64,000 nucleotides of DNA. Origin: CALAMC01 sp964459465. GTDB taxonomy: Bacteria > Zixibacteria > MSB-5A5 > GN15 > PGXB01. The notes beneath the pieces are model-generated. The model had not been told where the DNA came from. It was given only the letters and a program-made list of their open reading frames with translations, and searched no databases. The stretch is taken from the NCBI GenBank assembly GCA_964459465.1, contig CAYWLR010000010.1, positions 49,587-113,586 of the forward strand, read 5' to 3'. Positions 17,438 to 26,920 of the stretch are shown one piece after another (positions within the stretch are counted from its first letter, which is position 1; each line of letters opens with the position of its first letter). The position numbers and the translations under genes were made by a program.

Positions 17438-18268
17438 ATGAGTTATGACGGATATGCTTTATCGGACTACCATATTCACCCTGATTTTTCGATAGACGCC
17501 GAGGGGTCGATCGACGAACATTGTCGTGCCGCTTTAAAGGCGGGGCTAAAGGAAATCTGTTTTACCACTCATTACGACAATGATCCGGGGTTTGACCACA
17601 AGGTGCGGGCCATCGTCATTGACGGCCGGCCCGAATCGTTGACGGACAAAGCCATCGAAAAATATATCATGGCCGTAAAGGCGGCCGACGACGAATATTA
17701 CGCATTTGGACTGGCGGTCCGGGTTGGCATCGAGGTCGGGTATTTTCCCGGTTGTGAAGAAGACACGGCCCGGTTTTTCAACAGGCATGATTTCGATTAT
17801 AAACTGGTCGGGATTCATGATATCGACCGTGTCTGTTTTTGCAGCGGACACGAAGCCGAGAGCTGTTTTGCCAAATATGATATCGATGAATTCGCCGACC
17901 GCTATTTCGAGCAGGCCAAAGCCGCCGCCGAATCCGGGCTGTTCGATTCAATAGCACATCTGGACTGCTATCGCCGCTTCGGCCTGGCCTATTACGGAAG
18001 TGATTTACTGAAAATACACGAAGGCCGCATCGAGCCGGTTTTTGAGGCGATGCTAAAAACGGGGACCGGATTTGAAATCAATACGGCGGCCTATCGGCAC
18101 GGTCTTGATGAATTCTATCCGATCATGCCGATCATCAATCTGGCGCGGTCGATGGGGGTCGCGGTGAGGGCAATCGGGTCCGATGCACACAAGCCGGAAC
18201 AGGTCGGTCATAACCTGGAAATGGCGGCGGCGGTGGCTTATGAGTTGTTTCCTTACACGGATGAATAG
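17438..18268 (+). CDS. PHP-domain phosphatase, histidinol-phosphatase (HisK) family
   Basis: 276 residues. The PHP metal motifs are visible: DYHIHPDFSIDAEG at the N-terminus, CFTTHYDND, a mid-protein GIEVGYF and a C-terminal GSDAHKPEQVG. The overall arrangement and length fit class III (HisK/HisJ) histidinol phosphatases, which hydrolyse L-histidinol phosphate with a trinuclear metal site. Other PHP phosphoesterases share the motifs, so the substrate is an inference, and no other his gene is close by. GGAGG lies 7 bases before the ATG. Confidence 0.8.
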   Translation: MSYDGYALSDYHIHPDFSIDAEGSIDEHCRAALKAGLKEICFTTHYDNDPGFDHKVRAIVIDGRPESLTDKAIEKYIMAVKAADDEYYAFGLAVRVGIEVGYFPGCEEDTARFFNRHDFDYKLVGIHDIDRVCFCSGHEAESCFAKYDIDEFADRYFEQAKAAAESGLFDSIAHLDCYRRFGLAYYGSDLLKIHEGRIEPVFEAMLKTGTGFEINTAAYRHGLDEFYPIMPIINLARSMGVAVRAIGSDAHKPEQVGHNLEMAAAVAYELFPYTDE

Positions 18269-18273
18269 ACCCG

Positions 18274-18870
18274 ATGCCGGCTGGAATTCAGAAGCTTTCG
18301 CGCGAATTTTATTTGCGGTCGACGCTTGAGGTCGCACCGGATTTGATCGGCAAATATCTTGTTTATGAATGTGGGGGCAAGCGTGTCAGCGCCCGCCTGG
18401 TGGAAGTGGAGGCATATATCGGACAGGATGATCCGGCGTGCCATGCGGCCGTCGGGAAGACCGAACGCAACGCCGTCATGTTCGGCCGGGGCGGTCATGG
18501 ATATATTTATTTTATTTACGGCATGTATTATTGTTTCAATGTCGTCACCGAAGAAACGGGTTTTCCGGCGGCGGTATTGATACGGGGCGCCGAACCGGTT
18601 GATGGAACCGAGATAATGCGACGGCGCTATAAAACAGACCGGAAAAACCTGTTGACCAACGGGCCGGGTAAGCTTTGCCGGGCTTTTGGATTAACCCGGC
18701 AACAGAACGGTCTTGATTTGACGGGAGAGACGCTCTATCTTGAAGACCGCGGGTATTGTCCGGGGAAGATAATCCGAAGCGAGCGAATCGGCATAAAGGT
18801 CGGCCGCGACAAATTATGGCGTTTTTACGAAGATGGGTCGCGATATGTATCCGGCGGGAAAAGGAAATAA
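18274..18870 (+). CDS. DNA-3-methyladenine glycosylase (AAG/MPG family)
   Basis: 198 residues, standard for the bacterial Pur_DNA_glyco family. The N-terminal LAPDLIG-like segment (EVAPDLIGKYLV) and RLVEVEAYIGQDDPACHA are present; the Glu of VEVEAY is the general base that activates water for excision of alkylated purines. YGMYYCFNVV contains the intercalating tyrosine region and RGAEPVDG and TNGPGKLCRAFGL are also conserved. It is a base-excision repair enzyme. It begins 5 bases after the PHP phosphatase stop, so the two are cotranscribed. Confidence 0.93.
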   Translation: MPAGIQKLSREFYLRSTLEVAPDLIGKYLVYECGGKRVSARLVEVEAYIGQDDPACHAAVGKTERNAVMFGRGGHGYIYFIYGMYYCFNVVTEETGFPAAVLIRGAEPVDGTEIMRRRYKTDRKNLLTNGPGKLCRAFGLTRQQNGLDLTGETLYLEDRGYCPGKIIRSERIGIKVGRDKLWRFYEDGSRYVSGGKRK

Positions 18871-18898
18871 TTACGATATGATAAACGGAGTTGCATGA

Positions 18899-20176
18899 AT
18901 GCCACAGGAAAAAAGGCTGAAGTCGGTCACCATTCCGATGTCGACGTTTCAAAACGTCATGAAGCAGTTCGACCAGGCGGCGGCACGACTGAATATCGAC
19001 AAGGGTCTGCTGGAATTTTTGAAGTATCCCATGCGCAGTACCATTGTCAAACTGCCCGTCCGGATGGACGACGGTCGTTTCGAAATGTTCACCGGTTATC
19101 GGGTCCAACATTCCACCGTCCGAGGCCCGGCCAAGGGTGGAATTCGCTATCATCCCGACGTCACGCTGGATGAAGTACAGGCCCTGGCGTCATGGATGAC
19201 CTGGAAATGCGCGGTGGTCAATGTTCCATTCGGCGGCGGCAAGGGCGGCATTACTTGCGACCCGACCTTGATGTCCAAAGGCGAACTGGAACGGCTCACC
19301 CGCCGTTACACGGCCAGCATTTTCGATATCGTCGGTCCGGAACGGGACATCCCGGCACCCGACGTCAATACCAATGAAGAAACGATGGCCTGGTTTATGG
19401 ATACGTATTCCATGCACGCGCGCCATACGGTAACGTCGGTGGTCACGGGCAAACCGATTTCGCTGGGCGGTTCGCTGGGGCGTCGGGAGGCTACCGGTGC
19501 CGGAGTCGTCATCGCCACCCGCGAGGCCATGAAGCATTTGGGAATCAATCCGGCCGAAGCCTCCGCCGCCGTGCAGGGATTCGGCAATGTCGGTTCTATC
19601 TCGGCCATGTTTCTGCAACGTCTGGGCGTGAAAGTTACCCACGTCTGTGACGTTTATGGCGGCCTGTATAAAAAGGACGGCATCGATATAACCGGCCTGA
19701 TGAAATTCGTCAAACAAAACGGCCGGGTGGTAGGTTTTCCGGGTGCCGAGCCAGTTGACAAGAATGAAATTTTATACGCCGACGTAGACATTCTCGTCCC
19801 GGCGGCGATGGAAAATCAGGTCACCGAAGAGAACGCCGGGGATATCCGGGCCAGAATTATCGCCGAGGGGGCCAACGGGCCGATTACCCCCGATGCCGAT
19901 CCCATTTTGCAGAAAAACGACGTGCTGGTCATTCCCGATATATTGTGCAACGCCGGGGGCGTCACCGTATCATATTTTGAGTGGGTCCAGGATCGCCTGG
20001 GTTACTTCTGGACCGAAGAGGAAGTCAACTCGCGGCTGGAACGGTTCATGGTCAATGCATTCAACGACGTGTTGAAAGTGGCCATGTATAACAACGTGCA
20101 TATGCGCATGGCCGCTTTTATGGTGGGCATTCAAAGGGTTGCCGATGTGGTCATGTTACGCGGCATATATGCATAG
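18899..20176 (+). CDS. gdhA: Glu/Leu/Phe/Val dehydrogenase (glutamate dehydrogenase)
   Basis: 425 residues. The substrate domain has RGPAKGGIRYHPDV and the active-site KCAVVNVPFGGGKGGI with its catalytic Lys. The PAPDVNTNEETMAWFMDTYS segment carries the conserved Asp. The NAD(P) Rossmann motif is VQGFGNVGS. Length and motifs match hexameric GDH-2 type glutamate dehydrogenases of Gram-positive and thermophilic lineages. It interconverts glutamate and 2-oxoglutarate. The ATG at 18899 has GGAG 8 bases upstream; 28 bases separate it from the glycosylase. A site-2 protease follows at 9 bases. Confidence 0.92.
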   Translation: MPQEKRLKSVTIPMSTFQNVMKQFDQAAARLNIDKGLLEFLKYPMRSTIVKLPVRMDDGRFEMFTGYRVQHSTVRGPAKGGIRYHPDVTLDEVQALASWMTWKCAVVNVPFGGGKGGITCDPTLMSKGELERLTRRYTASIFDIVGPERDIPAPDVNTNEETMAWFMDTYSMHARHTVTSVVTGKPISLGGSLGRREATGAGVVIATREAMKHLGINPAEASAAVQGFGNVGSISAMFLQRLGVKVTHVCDVYGGLYKKDGIDITGLMKFVKQNGRVVGFPGAEPVDKNEILYADVDILVPAAMENQVTEENAGDIRARIIAEGANGPITPDADPILQKNDVLVIPDILCNAGGVTVSYFEWVQDRLGYFWTEEEVNSRLERFMVNAFNDVLKVAMYNNVHMRMAAFMVGIQRVADVVMLRGIYA

Positions 20177-20185
20177 GAAAGCGTC

Positions 20186-20797
20186 ATGGATTTGGTACAA
20201 CAGGCTTTGCTTTCGATCCCGGTTTTGCTTCTGGGTTTGACGATCCACGAATTTTCGCACGGGTATGTCGCCTATCGCTTCGGTGATCCCACGGCCAAAG
20301 ATGCCGGACGGTTGACGTTGAATCCGCTAAAACATTTGGATTTGTTTGGCGTGCTGGTATTTTTTCTGTCGCAATTTCGTTTCGGCTGGGCCAAGCCGGT
20401 TCCGGTCAATCCCTATAATTTAAGAAATCCGCGCGTCGCCGATTTCTGGATTTCCGCCGCCGGGCCGCTGTCGAATATCGCCCAGGCGATTGTCTTTGCC
20501 ATATTGTTTCGCGCGGTCACCGGCAGCGCCCAAAACATCCCGGACGCGGTGGTTTATCTTTTATTTTATGGTGTCACCATTAATTTGACTCTGGCCTTTT
20601 TTAATTTGATTCCTTTGTATCCGCTTGATGGTTCACACATGCTTAAAAACATATTGCCGCCCGAACTGGCCATGAAAATGTCGGGTTTTGATAATATCGC
20701 GCCATTTTTATTGATGATTTTGATATTCGCAGGCGGGGTTTGGTTTATCATGGGACCGTTTGTCCGGCCGCTTATTAAAATCCTTACGGGGGTATGA
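20186..20797 (+). CDS. Site-2 protease family membrane metalloprotease (peptidase M50)
   Basis: 203 residues, mostly membrane-embedded with about five hydrophobic segments. The zinc motif is HEFSHGY (HExxH) in the first helical region. The third ligand is in NLIPLYPLDGSHMLKNIL (NxxPxxPLDG). This is the short, PDZ-less M50B type found widely in bacteria (FtsH-independent YwhC/RseP relatives). Substrates are unknown. Its 3' end overlaps the start region of the next lipoprotein gene, so they are probably one operon with gdhA. Confidence 0.9.
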   Translation: MDLVQQALLSIPVLLLGLTIHEFSHGYVAYRFGDPTAKDAGRLTLNPLKHLDLFGVLVFFLSQFRFGWAKPVPVNPYNLRNPRVADFWISAAGPLSNIAQAIVFAILFRAVTGSAQNIPDAVVYLLFYGVTINLTLAFFNLIPLYPLDGSHMLKNILPPELAMKMSGFDNIAPFLLMILIFAGGVWFIMGPFVRPLIKILTGV

Positions 20798-21500
20798 GTT
20801 TATTTTCAGTCGTCCATCAAACATATCCGCCGCAACCGTAATTATCATCATGTGTTGTCTTATGGGCTGCTCTCCGGCACAGCGCAAGCGGAATATTTCC
20901 ACACCTGAAGAATCGTCTTTTATACACGAGACCGGTCGGGGCGACGCCTATTTGTATGATGTTAAAATAAACCGAGACGGCCGTAAACGTTCGACCCGCC
21001 TCGACGTTTATATCAAACCGGATACGCTGGCCCTGTTTGCCCGGGCCTATCTGGGCAAGGGCGCCCTCAAGGCGCTGATTGTCCGTGATAATTCGCTGGT
21101 TTATTTTCCGACCGAAAATGAATATTTTCGCGGTCGTCTTAGTGATTTGACCGACAGAAATTGTGACCGTAATGTGGAATTCGAGCGCGTTTTGGTCGAC
21201 CTGTTTCATAATCGGCCGGTTGAATTCGGGCACGATTCCACTAATTACTATGTTGTCATCCTGCATGAATCCAAAGAATTATGTCGATATAGGCTGGTTT
21301 CGGTCATGTGCGGCAATTCGCTGGAAATAGAATATGAATTACGCGAAGGTCGTTATATTCCGGTGTTTTTAGGTTTTAACAATGATAATGGTTCCCTGAC
21401 CATTGAAGCCAAAAAACGAGGCCAGAGTCTGAATATAGATATCCCGTCGGAGAAGTTCTCCCTGTCGATTCCGGGCGATGCCTCGGCATTGGAGCTTTAG
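20760..21500 (+). CDS. Hypothetical lipoprotein
   Basis: 246 residues if started at TTG 20760, which overlaps the protease gene by 38 bases. No ATG gives a full signal peptide, so a rare start nearer 20800 is also possible. A hydrophobic stretch (ISAATVIIIMCCLMGC) ends in the lipobox LMGC with Cys37, so it should be a lipidated envelope protein. The mature part is beta-rich without a motif I recognise; it recalls DUF4292/LolB-style lipid-binding folds only in size and pattern, which is weak. It lies between a membrane protease and the MsbA/LPS genes, which fits an envelope role. Confidence 0.65.
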   Translation: MSGRLLKSLRGYEFIFSRPSNISAATVIIIMCCLMGCSPAQRKRNISTPEESSFIHETGRGDAYLYDVKINRDGRKRSTRLDVYIKPDTLALFARAYLGKGALKALIVRDNSLVYFPTENEYFRGRLSDLTDRNCDRNVEFERVLVDLFHNRPVEFGHDSTNYYVVILHESKELCRYRLVSVMCGNSLEIEYELREGRYIPVFLGFNNDNGSLTIEAKKRGQSLNIDIPSEKFSLSIPGDASALEL

Positions 21501-21513
21501 TCATCATTGCCGG

Positions 21514-21543
21514 TTGACATCGGCATGTTTTTTGAGTTATCTT
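21514..21543 (+). promoter_or_regulatory. Candidate sigma-70 promoter for the msbA-glycosyltransferase operon
   Basis: TTGACA (21514-21519), 18-base spacer, TATCTT (21538-21543), in the short gap between the lipoprotein and msbA-like genes. Predicted start near 21550. Confidence 0.5.
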
Positions 21544-21577
21544 CACTGTTTATGGAAAATAAGGTTATTTGATTTTT

Positions 21578-23494
21578 ATGCATTTACTCTGGCGCACATT
21601 AACCTGTCTGAAACCGTACTGGAGACGGTTGATTATAGCTTCGTCGTCGGCCGCGTTGCACGCCATTCTGGGCGGGTTGTTTGTCTGGATGGCGGGACCG
21701 CTGTTGATGACCCTGTTTGCCGTGAGCGATATCGGTTCGCCCGCGTCGGATGCCGTTTCGATGGTCGGAAAATCTATAGAGCAATCTTCGTCCGAATCGG
21801 CACCCGGAGCAGTTGGGGATGAATCCCCGCCCGATTTTGATTTTCTGGTTAAAACAAAGAATAATCTCAAGGAGGCAGTGCATAACTTCATCACCGGGCC
21901 GACCCGTCGCGATACCCTTCTCAATTTATGTTTTTTAATTTTCGCCATTGGTGTGGCTTCGAATATTTTCGGTTACTTTCAGGGTTTTTTCATGGCTTAC
22001 GTTCAGGAATCGGTGATTCGGGATTTTCGCAACCGCCTATTTGAAAAGTATCAGGAGTTATCCTTGAGTTTTTTCCATCACCGGCGCACCGGTCATCTGA
22101 TTTCAAGGGTGACCAATGATGTGGTCGTGCTCAATTCGGCGGTCGATCTGGGATTCAACAGCCTGGTGGCCGACTCGCTGACGGTGATTCTACTGGCCGG
22201 CTTTCTGATATTGCTGTCCTGGAAATTGACTCTTCTGGCCGCAATTGTATTGCCCCTGGTTTTCGGTTTCATCTGGTTTATGGGCAAGAAACTGCGGAAG
22301 TACTCGGCTCGGACTCAGGAAAAAATGGCCGACGTCAACGCCGTGCTGGAGGAGACGGTGGCCAACATCCGCATCGTCAAAGGATACGCCATGGAGAATT
22401 TCGAGAAAGCCAAATTTTTCAAGTCCACCGGCGATTACTTCAGGACTCTGGTCCGCATGGCTCGTGTCCGAAATTTGGCCAGTCCGGTCAACGATATATT
22501 AATCATAGCCACTGGCATGCTGATTTTATTGTATGCCGGGACGCAAATTCTCGAAGGAAGCGGTGAAATGGACGCCGGCGACTTCATGACGTTCATTATC
22601 GCGACCTTTGCACTTATTAAGCCAACCAAGTCGCTTTTGTCGATTCATATAAGAATACAGGAGGGTATGGCGGCGGCGGAAAGGATTTTTAGTGTTCTTG
22701 ATGCTCCCATTACGGTGGTGGAGCGGCCCGACGCCATTATAAAGAAGGACTTTCAGTCATCCATTGTATTTGACCGCGTCACTTTTTCATACATACCCGG
22801 CGAGCCGGTTTTAAAAGACGTCTCGTTTGAAGTCAGGCGGGGTGAAGTGGTGGCGCTGGTGGGGCCCTCCGGGGCGGGCAAGTCGACGCTGTTCGATTTG
22901 CTGCCGCGTTTTTATGACCCTCTCGAGGGCCGGATCCTGATCGACGGCATCGATTTGAGAGACCTGAACCTGGCCTCTCTGCGAGGAATGCTGGGGATCG
23001 TCACGCAGGAGACATACCTGTTCAACGATACGATTCGCAACAACATCGCCTATGGCATGAACGGACTGCCGCAGTGCGAGCTGGAGAAAGCCTCGCGTGC
23101 GGCGCGGGCGCATGATTTCATCATGGGGTTCGAGCAGGGCTATGATACAATGGTAGGCAATCGCGGCGTGCGTTTATCGGGGGGACAGAGGCAGCGCATT
23201 GCGATCGCCCGGGCTCTGTTAAAAAACCCGCAGATATTGATTTTCGATGAAGCGACGTCGGCTCTCGATACCGAATCCGAACGGTTGGTGCAGGAGGCCA
23301 TCGACGGCCTGATGGCCAGTCGGACGGTATTGGTGATCGCCCACCGCCTGTCCACCATAAAAAGCGCCGACCATATACTGGTTTTGGATAACGGGCAGAT
23401 CATCGAAACCGGGACGCATCAGGAATTGATGGGCACCGGGGGGTTGTACCATCGGCTGTACATGATGCAATTCAAGGAACAGGAAACGGCATGA
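21578..23494 (+). CDS. ABC transporter, fused permease-ATPase (MsbA-like lipid flippase)
   Basis: 638 residues from ATG 21578 (an upstream in-frame TTG at 21569 is possible). An ABC membrane domain with six helices covers about residues 10-370; between helices 1 and 2 there is an unusually long acidic loop of about 60 residues (SSESAPGAVGDESPPDFDF region). The ATPase has Walker A GPSGAGKSTLF, signature LSGGQRQRIAIARA, Walker B ILIFDEATSALD and an H-loop in VIAHRLST. Family MsbA/LmrA exports lipids or drugs as a homodimer. Its stop overlaps the first heptosyltransferase start (ATGA), which makes a lipid A-core flippase role likely. Confidence 0.88.
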   Translation: MHLLWRTLTCLKPYWRRLIIASSSAALHAILGGLFVWMAGPLLMTLFAVSDIGSPASDAVSMVGKSIEQSSSESAPGAVGDESPPDFDFLVKTKNNLKEAVHNFITGPTRRDTLLNLCFLIFAIGVASNIFGYFQGFFMAYVQESVIRDFRNRLFEKYQELSLSFFHHRRTGHLISRVTNDVVVLNSAVDLGFNSLVADSLTVILLAGFLILLSWKLTLLAAIVLPLVFGFIWFMGKKLRKYSARTQEKMADVNAVLEETVANIRIVKGYAMENFEKAKFFKSTGDYFRTLVRMARVRNLASPVNDILIIATGMLILLYAGTQILEGSGEMDAGDFMTFIIATFALIKPTKSLLSIHIRIQEGMAAAERIFSVLDAPITVVERPDAIIKKDFQSSIVFDRVTFSYIPGEPVLKDVSFEVRRGEVVALVGPSGAGKSTLFDLLPRFYDPLEGRILIDGIDLRDLNLASLRGMLGIVTQETYLFNDTIRNNIAYGMNGLPQCELEKASRAARAHDFIMGFEQGYDTMVGNRGVRLSGGQRQRIAIARALLKNPQILIFDEATSALDTESERLVQEAIDGLMASRTVLVIAHRLSTIKSADHILVLDNGQIIETGTHQELMGTGGLYHRLYMMQFKEQETA

Positions 23495-24651
23495 AAAAGC
23501 TGTTGGGGAAGTTGAAGCCGCTGGAGATCGGTTTGAAGAAATTCGCCCTCCGGGTATTTTCGCCCATTTTGGAATGCCGCGAACGCGGGCCGTATGCCAT
23601 CGGGGATCGACAATGGAAGAAAATTCTTTTAATTCGGCACGAAAAAATCGGGGACGTTATCATTGCCCTGGCGTTGGTGGATGAGCTTAAGAAGCGATTC
23701 CCGGGGTGCAAAGTGTCATTTATGGGTTCGCGGCAGAATATCGTGGTAGTCAAAGATGACCCCCGTTTCGACAAGGTTTTTGTTTTCAGTAAGTCATTTG
23801 GCGTTGACTTGGGCATGATTCGGGCGGCGCGAAAGGAAAAATTCGACTGTGTTATCGATCTGATAACGCATGATTCGGTGACGTCAATGCTTTTAACCCG
23901 CCTGTGCGGTTCGTGGGCCTTGAAAATCGGAATCGGCAAAAGCGACCATCAAGGTTATTACAATTGCCATGTGTCGCACCCGCTTCGGAATCCGGATCGA
24001 CATATTGTGGATTTTCATCTTGATCTGGTCAAAGTTCTTGGCGCCGAGCCTGGCAAACCGGGGCAATATGCTCCCCTGTATATCAATGACAAGGCGGACC
24101 GGGTGGCGGCGGAATTTATGGAACCGCTGGATATATCAAAGGGACGAAAATTCGGGGTGAATATTTCGGCCGGTGAACCGAGTCGCGACTGGGGTGCGGA
24201 AAAATTCGCCATATTAATCGATAAAATGTTAGACCGTTTTGGTGACTGTCAATTGATAATTATCACGGCGCCACATGAGTATCACCGGGGCAGGCAAATA
24301 AAAGAGACATATCGCAATCGGGTACATATAATCCCCGAGAGTTTAGATTTGATAACGGTGGCGGCCATAATCAGAAAACTGGATTTGCTCGTTTCTCCTG
24401 ATACATCATTGGTACACATTGCCGGGGCTTTCCGGGTTCCGGTGGTGGCGTTGTACCGACGCTTTATGGGCGAGTATAAATTCTGGAGGCCGCTTCACCA
24501 GAAAGGCGGGGTGGTTTTGTCGGGCCGCGATGAGGACGTGTCGGATATCACCGTGGGACAGGTTTTAGACGAGATCGTGAACGTGATCGATGAATTCGAA
24601 ATGATTCCGACGGCGCTGTCCGATGCGGCGAATCGCGGTCGTCGTGATTGA
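23491..24651 (+). CDS. Glycosyltransferase family 9 (heptosyltransferase-type), copy 1
   Basis: 386 residues. GT9 features are ILLIRHEKIGDVIIALALVD (N-terminal Rossmann strand and helix), NISAGEPSRDWGAEKFA (the WaaC/F-like sugar-nucleotide segment) and SPDTSLVHIAGAF (the conserved Asp-Thr-Ser helix). GT9 enzymes transfer heptose or related sugars from ADP-sugar to the lipopolysaccharide core at the inner membrane. An amphipathic N-terminal helix (KLKPLEIGLKKFALRV) may dock the protein on the membrane. First of three tandem paralogues; overlaps msbA by four bases. Confidence 0.88.
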   Translation: MKKLLGKLKPLEIGLKKFALRVFSPILECRERGPYAIGDRQWKKILLIRHEKIGDVIIALALVDELKKRFPGCKVSFMGSRQNIVVVKDDPRFDKVFVFSKSFGVDLGMIRAARKEKFDCVIDLITHDSVTSMLLTRLCGSWALKIGIGKSDHQGYYNCHVSHPLRNPDRHIVDFHLDLVKVLGAEPGKPGQYAPLYINDKADRVAAEFMEPLDISKGRKFGVNISAGEPSRDWGAEKFAILIDKMLDRFGDCQLIIITAPHEYHRGRQIKETYRNRVHIIPESLDLITVAAIIRKLDLLVSPDTSLVHIAGAFRVPVVALYRRFMGEYKFWRPLHQKGGVVLSGRDEDVSDITVGQVLDEIVNVIDEFEMIPTALSDAANRGRRD

Positions 24652-24680
24652 AAATCATATAACCCGGATTGAAAATCCCT

Positions 24681-25814
24681 ATGCAACGAATGATTACGAA
24701 ACTCAAGCCGCTGGAAATAAAGCTGAAAAACGCCGCGGTTGGCGCGCTATCGCATTTTTTAAAACGGTCATTGGCGAGAATAAACAAACCCGATTTAAAA
24801 CGGCCACTTAGAGTTCTGTTCGTTCGTCACGAAAGAATCGGGGATACCCTGATATCTTTTCCGGTGGTCGATGTTCTTAAGAAAGAGTATCCGAATTGGG
24901 AAGTGTCATGGGTTACGGCACCCCGCAGCATTGATCTGATTGTCGACGACCCGCGCTTCAAGAACGTGTTTGTTTATACAAAAAATGTCTTTAAAGATTT
25001 GGTTATGCTCTATCGTGCCAGACAGGAAAAGTTCGATATTGCCATAGATCTGATCAATGGCGATTCCGTCTCGGCTCTGGCGCTTAGCCATTTGGCGGCA
25101 CCGGGAGCTTATAAAATCGGTGTGGGCAAATGCCATCATGCGGACTATTATCATGTCAATGCCAGGCACCCTTTCAGCTATACGAACCGTCATACTCTGG
25201 AAAGTACACTGGACCTCGTTTCTTGTCTGGGTATTAATCCATCCGAGGCAGAACGTTTTTGTCCCCCGTACGTCGGAAAGAACAAAGAGAATGCAATGAT
25301 GGAAATATTGAGCGCATTGCCGGTTGCCGTCGAAGGCAGGCCGCTGGTGGGGGTTAATATCTCCTCCGGTGAACCTTCACGCACTTGGGGTCTGAAGAAT
25401 TTTAGGCGGGTCATCGAAAAATTGCTCGAACGCTATGAGGAACCCGGTTTTATAGTGATTGCCGCTCCGAGTTATTTTGCAACCGGCAAGGCGCTGGTGG
25501 AGTCATTTGACCGCCGGGTAAATACCTTGCCGAGGGCCGTGGACATTTGTACGCTGGCCGCATTGATTTCACGTTTGAATCTTCTTATAACCGCTGATAC
25601 TTCTCTTGTGCATATCGCGAGGTCGTATCGAATTCCGGTTGTCGGGTTGCATCGGGGCCAAAAGATAAATATCTGGTTTCCTTATGCCCAGCTTTCGGGA
25701 ATGGTAAGTTCGCCGGTTGAAGAGCATCTCTTCGATATAACCGTCGAGCAGGTTGTCGAAAAGACAATAGAAATCGGCCAACGATTCAAAATACCCGGAA
25801 TGTGCCATGTCTGA
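24681..25814 (+). CDS. Glycosyltransferase family 9 (heptosyltransferase-type), copy 2
   Basis: 377 residues from ATG 24681; an in-frame TTG at 24669 is an alternative, and no strong ribosome site distinguishes them. It repeats the plan of copy 1: amphipathic start (KLKPLEIKLKNAAVGAL), LFVRHERIGDTLISFPVVD, NISSGEPSRTWGLKNFRRV and TADTSLVHIARSY. The close matching of the start segment with copy 1 shows recent tandem duplication followed by divergence. It probably adds another core sugar. The stop overlaps the start of copy 3 by eight bases. Confidence 0.86.
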   Translation: MQRMITKLKPLEIKLKNAAVGALSHFLKRSLARINKPDLKRPLRVLFVRHERIGDTLISFPVVDVLKKEYPNWEVSWVTAPRSIDLIVDDPRFKNVFVYTKNVFKDLVMLYRARQEKFDIAIDLINGDSVSALALSHLAAPGAYKIGVGKCHHADYYHVNARHPFSYTNRHTLESTLDLVSCLGINPSEAERFCPPYVGKNKENAMMEILSALPVAVEGRPLVGVNISSGEPSRTWGLKNFRRVIEKLLERYEEPGFIVIAAPSYFATGKALVESFDRRVNTLPRAVDICTLAALISRLNLLITADTSLVHIARSYRIPVVGLHRGQKINIWFPYAQLSGMVSSPVEEHLFDITVEQVVEKTIEIGQRFKIPGMCHV

Positions 25815-26919
25815 CCCGCGATTGAAGACATATGAGTACAAGATTAAAGCTTTGTATATGCGGCTTTTCGGCATACTTTTCAGAAAGGGGGATAGCCGGC
25901 GAATTCCTCTGAATTCCACCGAAATTAAAAGGATTTTGTTTATCCGACCCGACCGGCTTGGGGATACGATTTGCTCGCTGCCGTTAGTCGATGCCATAAG
26001 AAAGAGTATTCCGGGGGTGGAAGTGGGTATAATCGGTTCGGATAAAAACAGGGTGCTTCTCGAACAGGACCCGCGCTTCAATAAGGTTTTTATTTATCGC
26101 CGCCATATCTTTAAGGATATTTTTATGGCTTTTAAGGTTCGTCGTCACAGTTATGATTGTCTGATTGACCTCATGGCCGATGACAGCGCCACCGCTTTGT
26201 CGCTGATGCAGGTCTGTTCCAAAGGCCGGCCCCGCGTCGGGGTCGGCAAAAGAAAACATTCCGGATATTATGATTACAATGTCAATTACAGCAAGGGCGA
26301 TCCAGAGCATATCATAGACATATATTTGAAAGTTTTAAAGGTTTTTGGCATCGACCCGTCCGGGTGCAGTGGTTATGCCCCGCCGTTCATACCCCCGGCG
26401 GCGATCGATAAGGCCGACAGGTTCATGAGTGGTTTGCCTCACAACGGCCGTATTACCATCGGCTTTAACCTTTCGGTACGTTTGAGCAATCGTATCTGGG
26501 GTCATGAAAAATCCTGCCGACTTATTAAAATGATTCTTCAGGATTATCCGGACATCCGATTCGTGCTGGTGACGGCACCATCCGACCGCGCCCGAGGCGT
26601 GGCTCTGCAGAGCCGTATTCGAGAACGGGTATATCTGGTACCGGACAACATGAGTTTTCTCGAAGCTTGCGCCGTGATTTCCCGATTGGATATGCTCATT
26701 ACCGCCGACACGTCGGTGGTCCACGTCGCCCGCTCGTTCAAGGTTCCGGTGCTGGGGATGTATCCTGAATTCGCCCGAATTTACCGTCAGTGGCGGCCGT
26801 ACGGCCAAAATGAGGGACTGGTGCTATCAAGGGGTGGTGATGATATATACGATATCACTCCTGAACAAGTATATGATGCCTTCGTGGCACTCGCAACTAG
26901 TATCGAGGTAAAAACCTGA
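25807..26919 (+). CDS. Glycosyltransferase family 9 (heptosyltransferase-type), copy 3
   Basis: 370 residues. LFIRPDRLGDTICSLPLVDA, NLSVRLSNRIWGHEKSCRLI and TADTSVVHVARSF align with copies 1 and 2. It is the most divergent of the three: the GEPSR turn is replaced by VRLSNR and the N-terminal amphipathic helix is different. Translation probably couples to copy 2 through an eight-base overlap. A GT2 enzyme follows after a single base. The acceptor or donor may differ from those of the first two copies. Confidence 0.86.
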   Translation: MSDPRLKTYEYKIKALYMRLFGILFRKGDSRRIPLNSTEIKRILFIRPDRLGDTICSLPLVDAIRKSIPGVEVGIIGSDKNRVLLEQDPRFNKVFIYRRHIFKDIFMAFKVRRHSYDCLIDLMADDSATALSLMQVCSKGRPRVGVGKRKHSGYYDYNVNYSKGDPEHIIDIYLKVLKVFGIDPSGCSGYAPPFIPPAAIDKADRFMSGLPHNGRITIGFNLSVRLSNRIWGHEKSCRLIKMILQDYPDIRFVLVTAPSDRARGVALQSRIRERVYLVPDNMSFLEACAVISRLDMLITADTSVVHVARSFKVPVLGMYPEFARIYRQWRPYGQNEGLVLSRGGDDIYDITPEQVYDAFVALATSIEVKT

Positions 26920-26920
26920 C

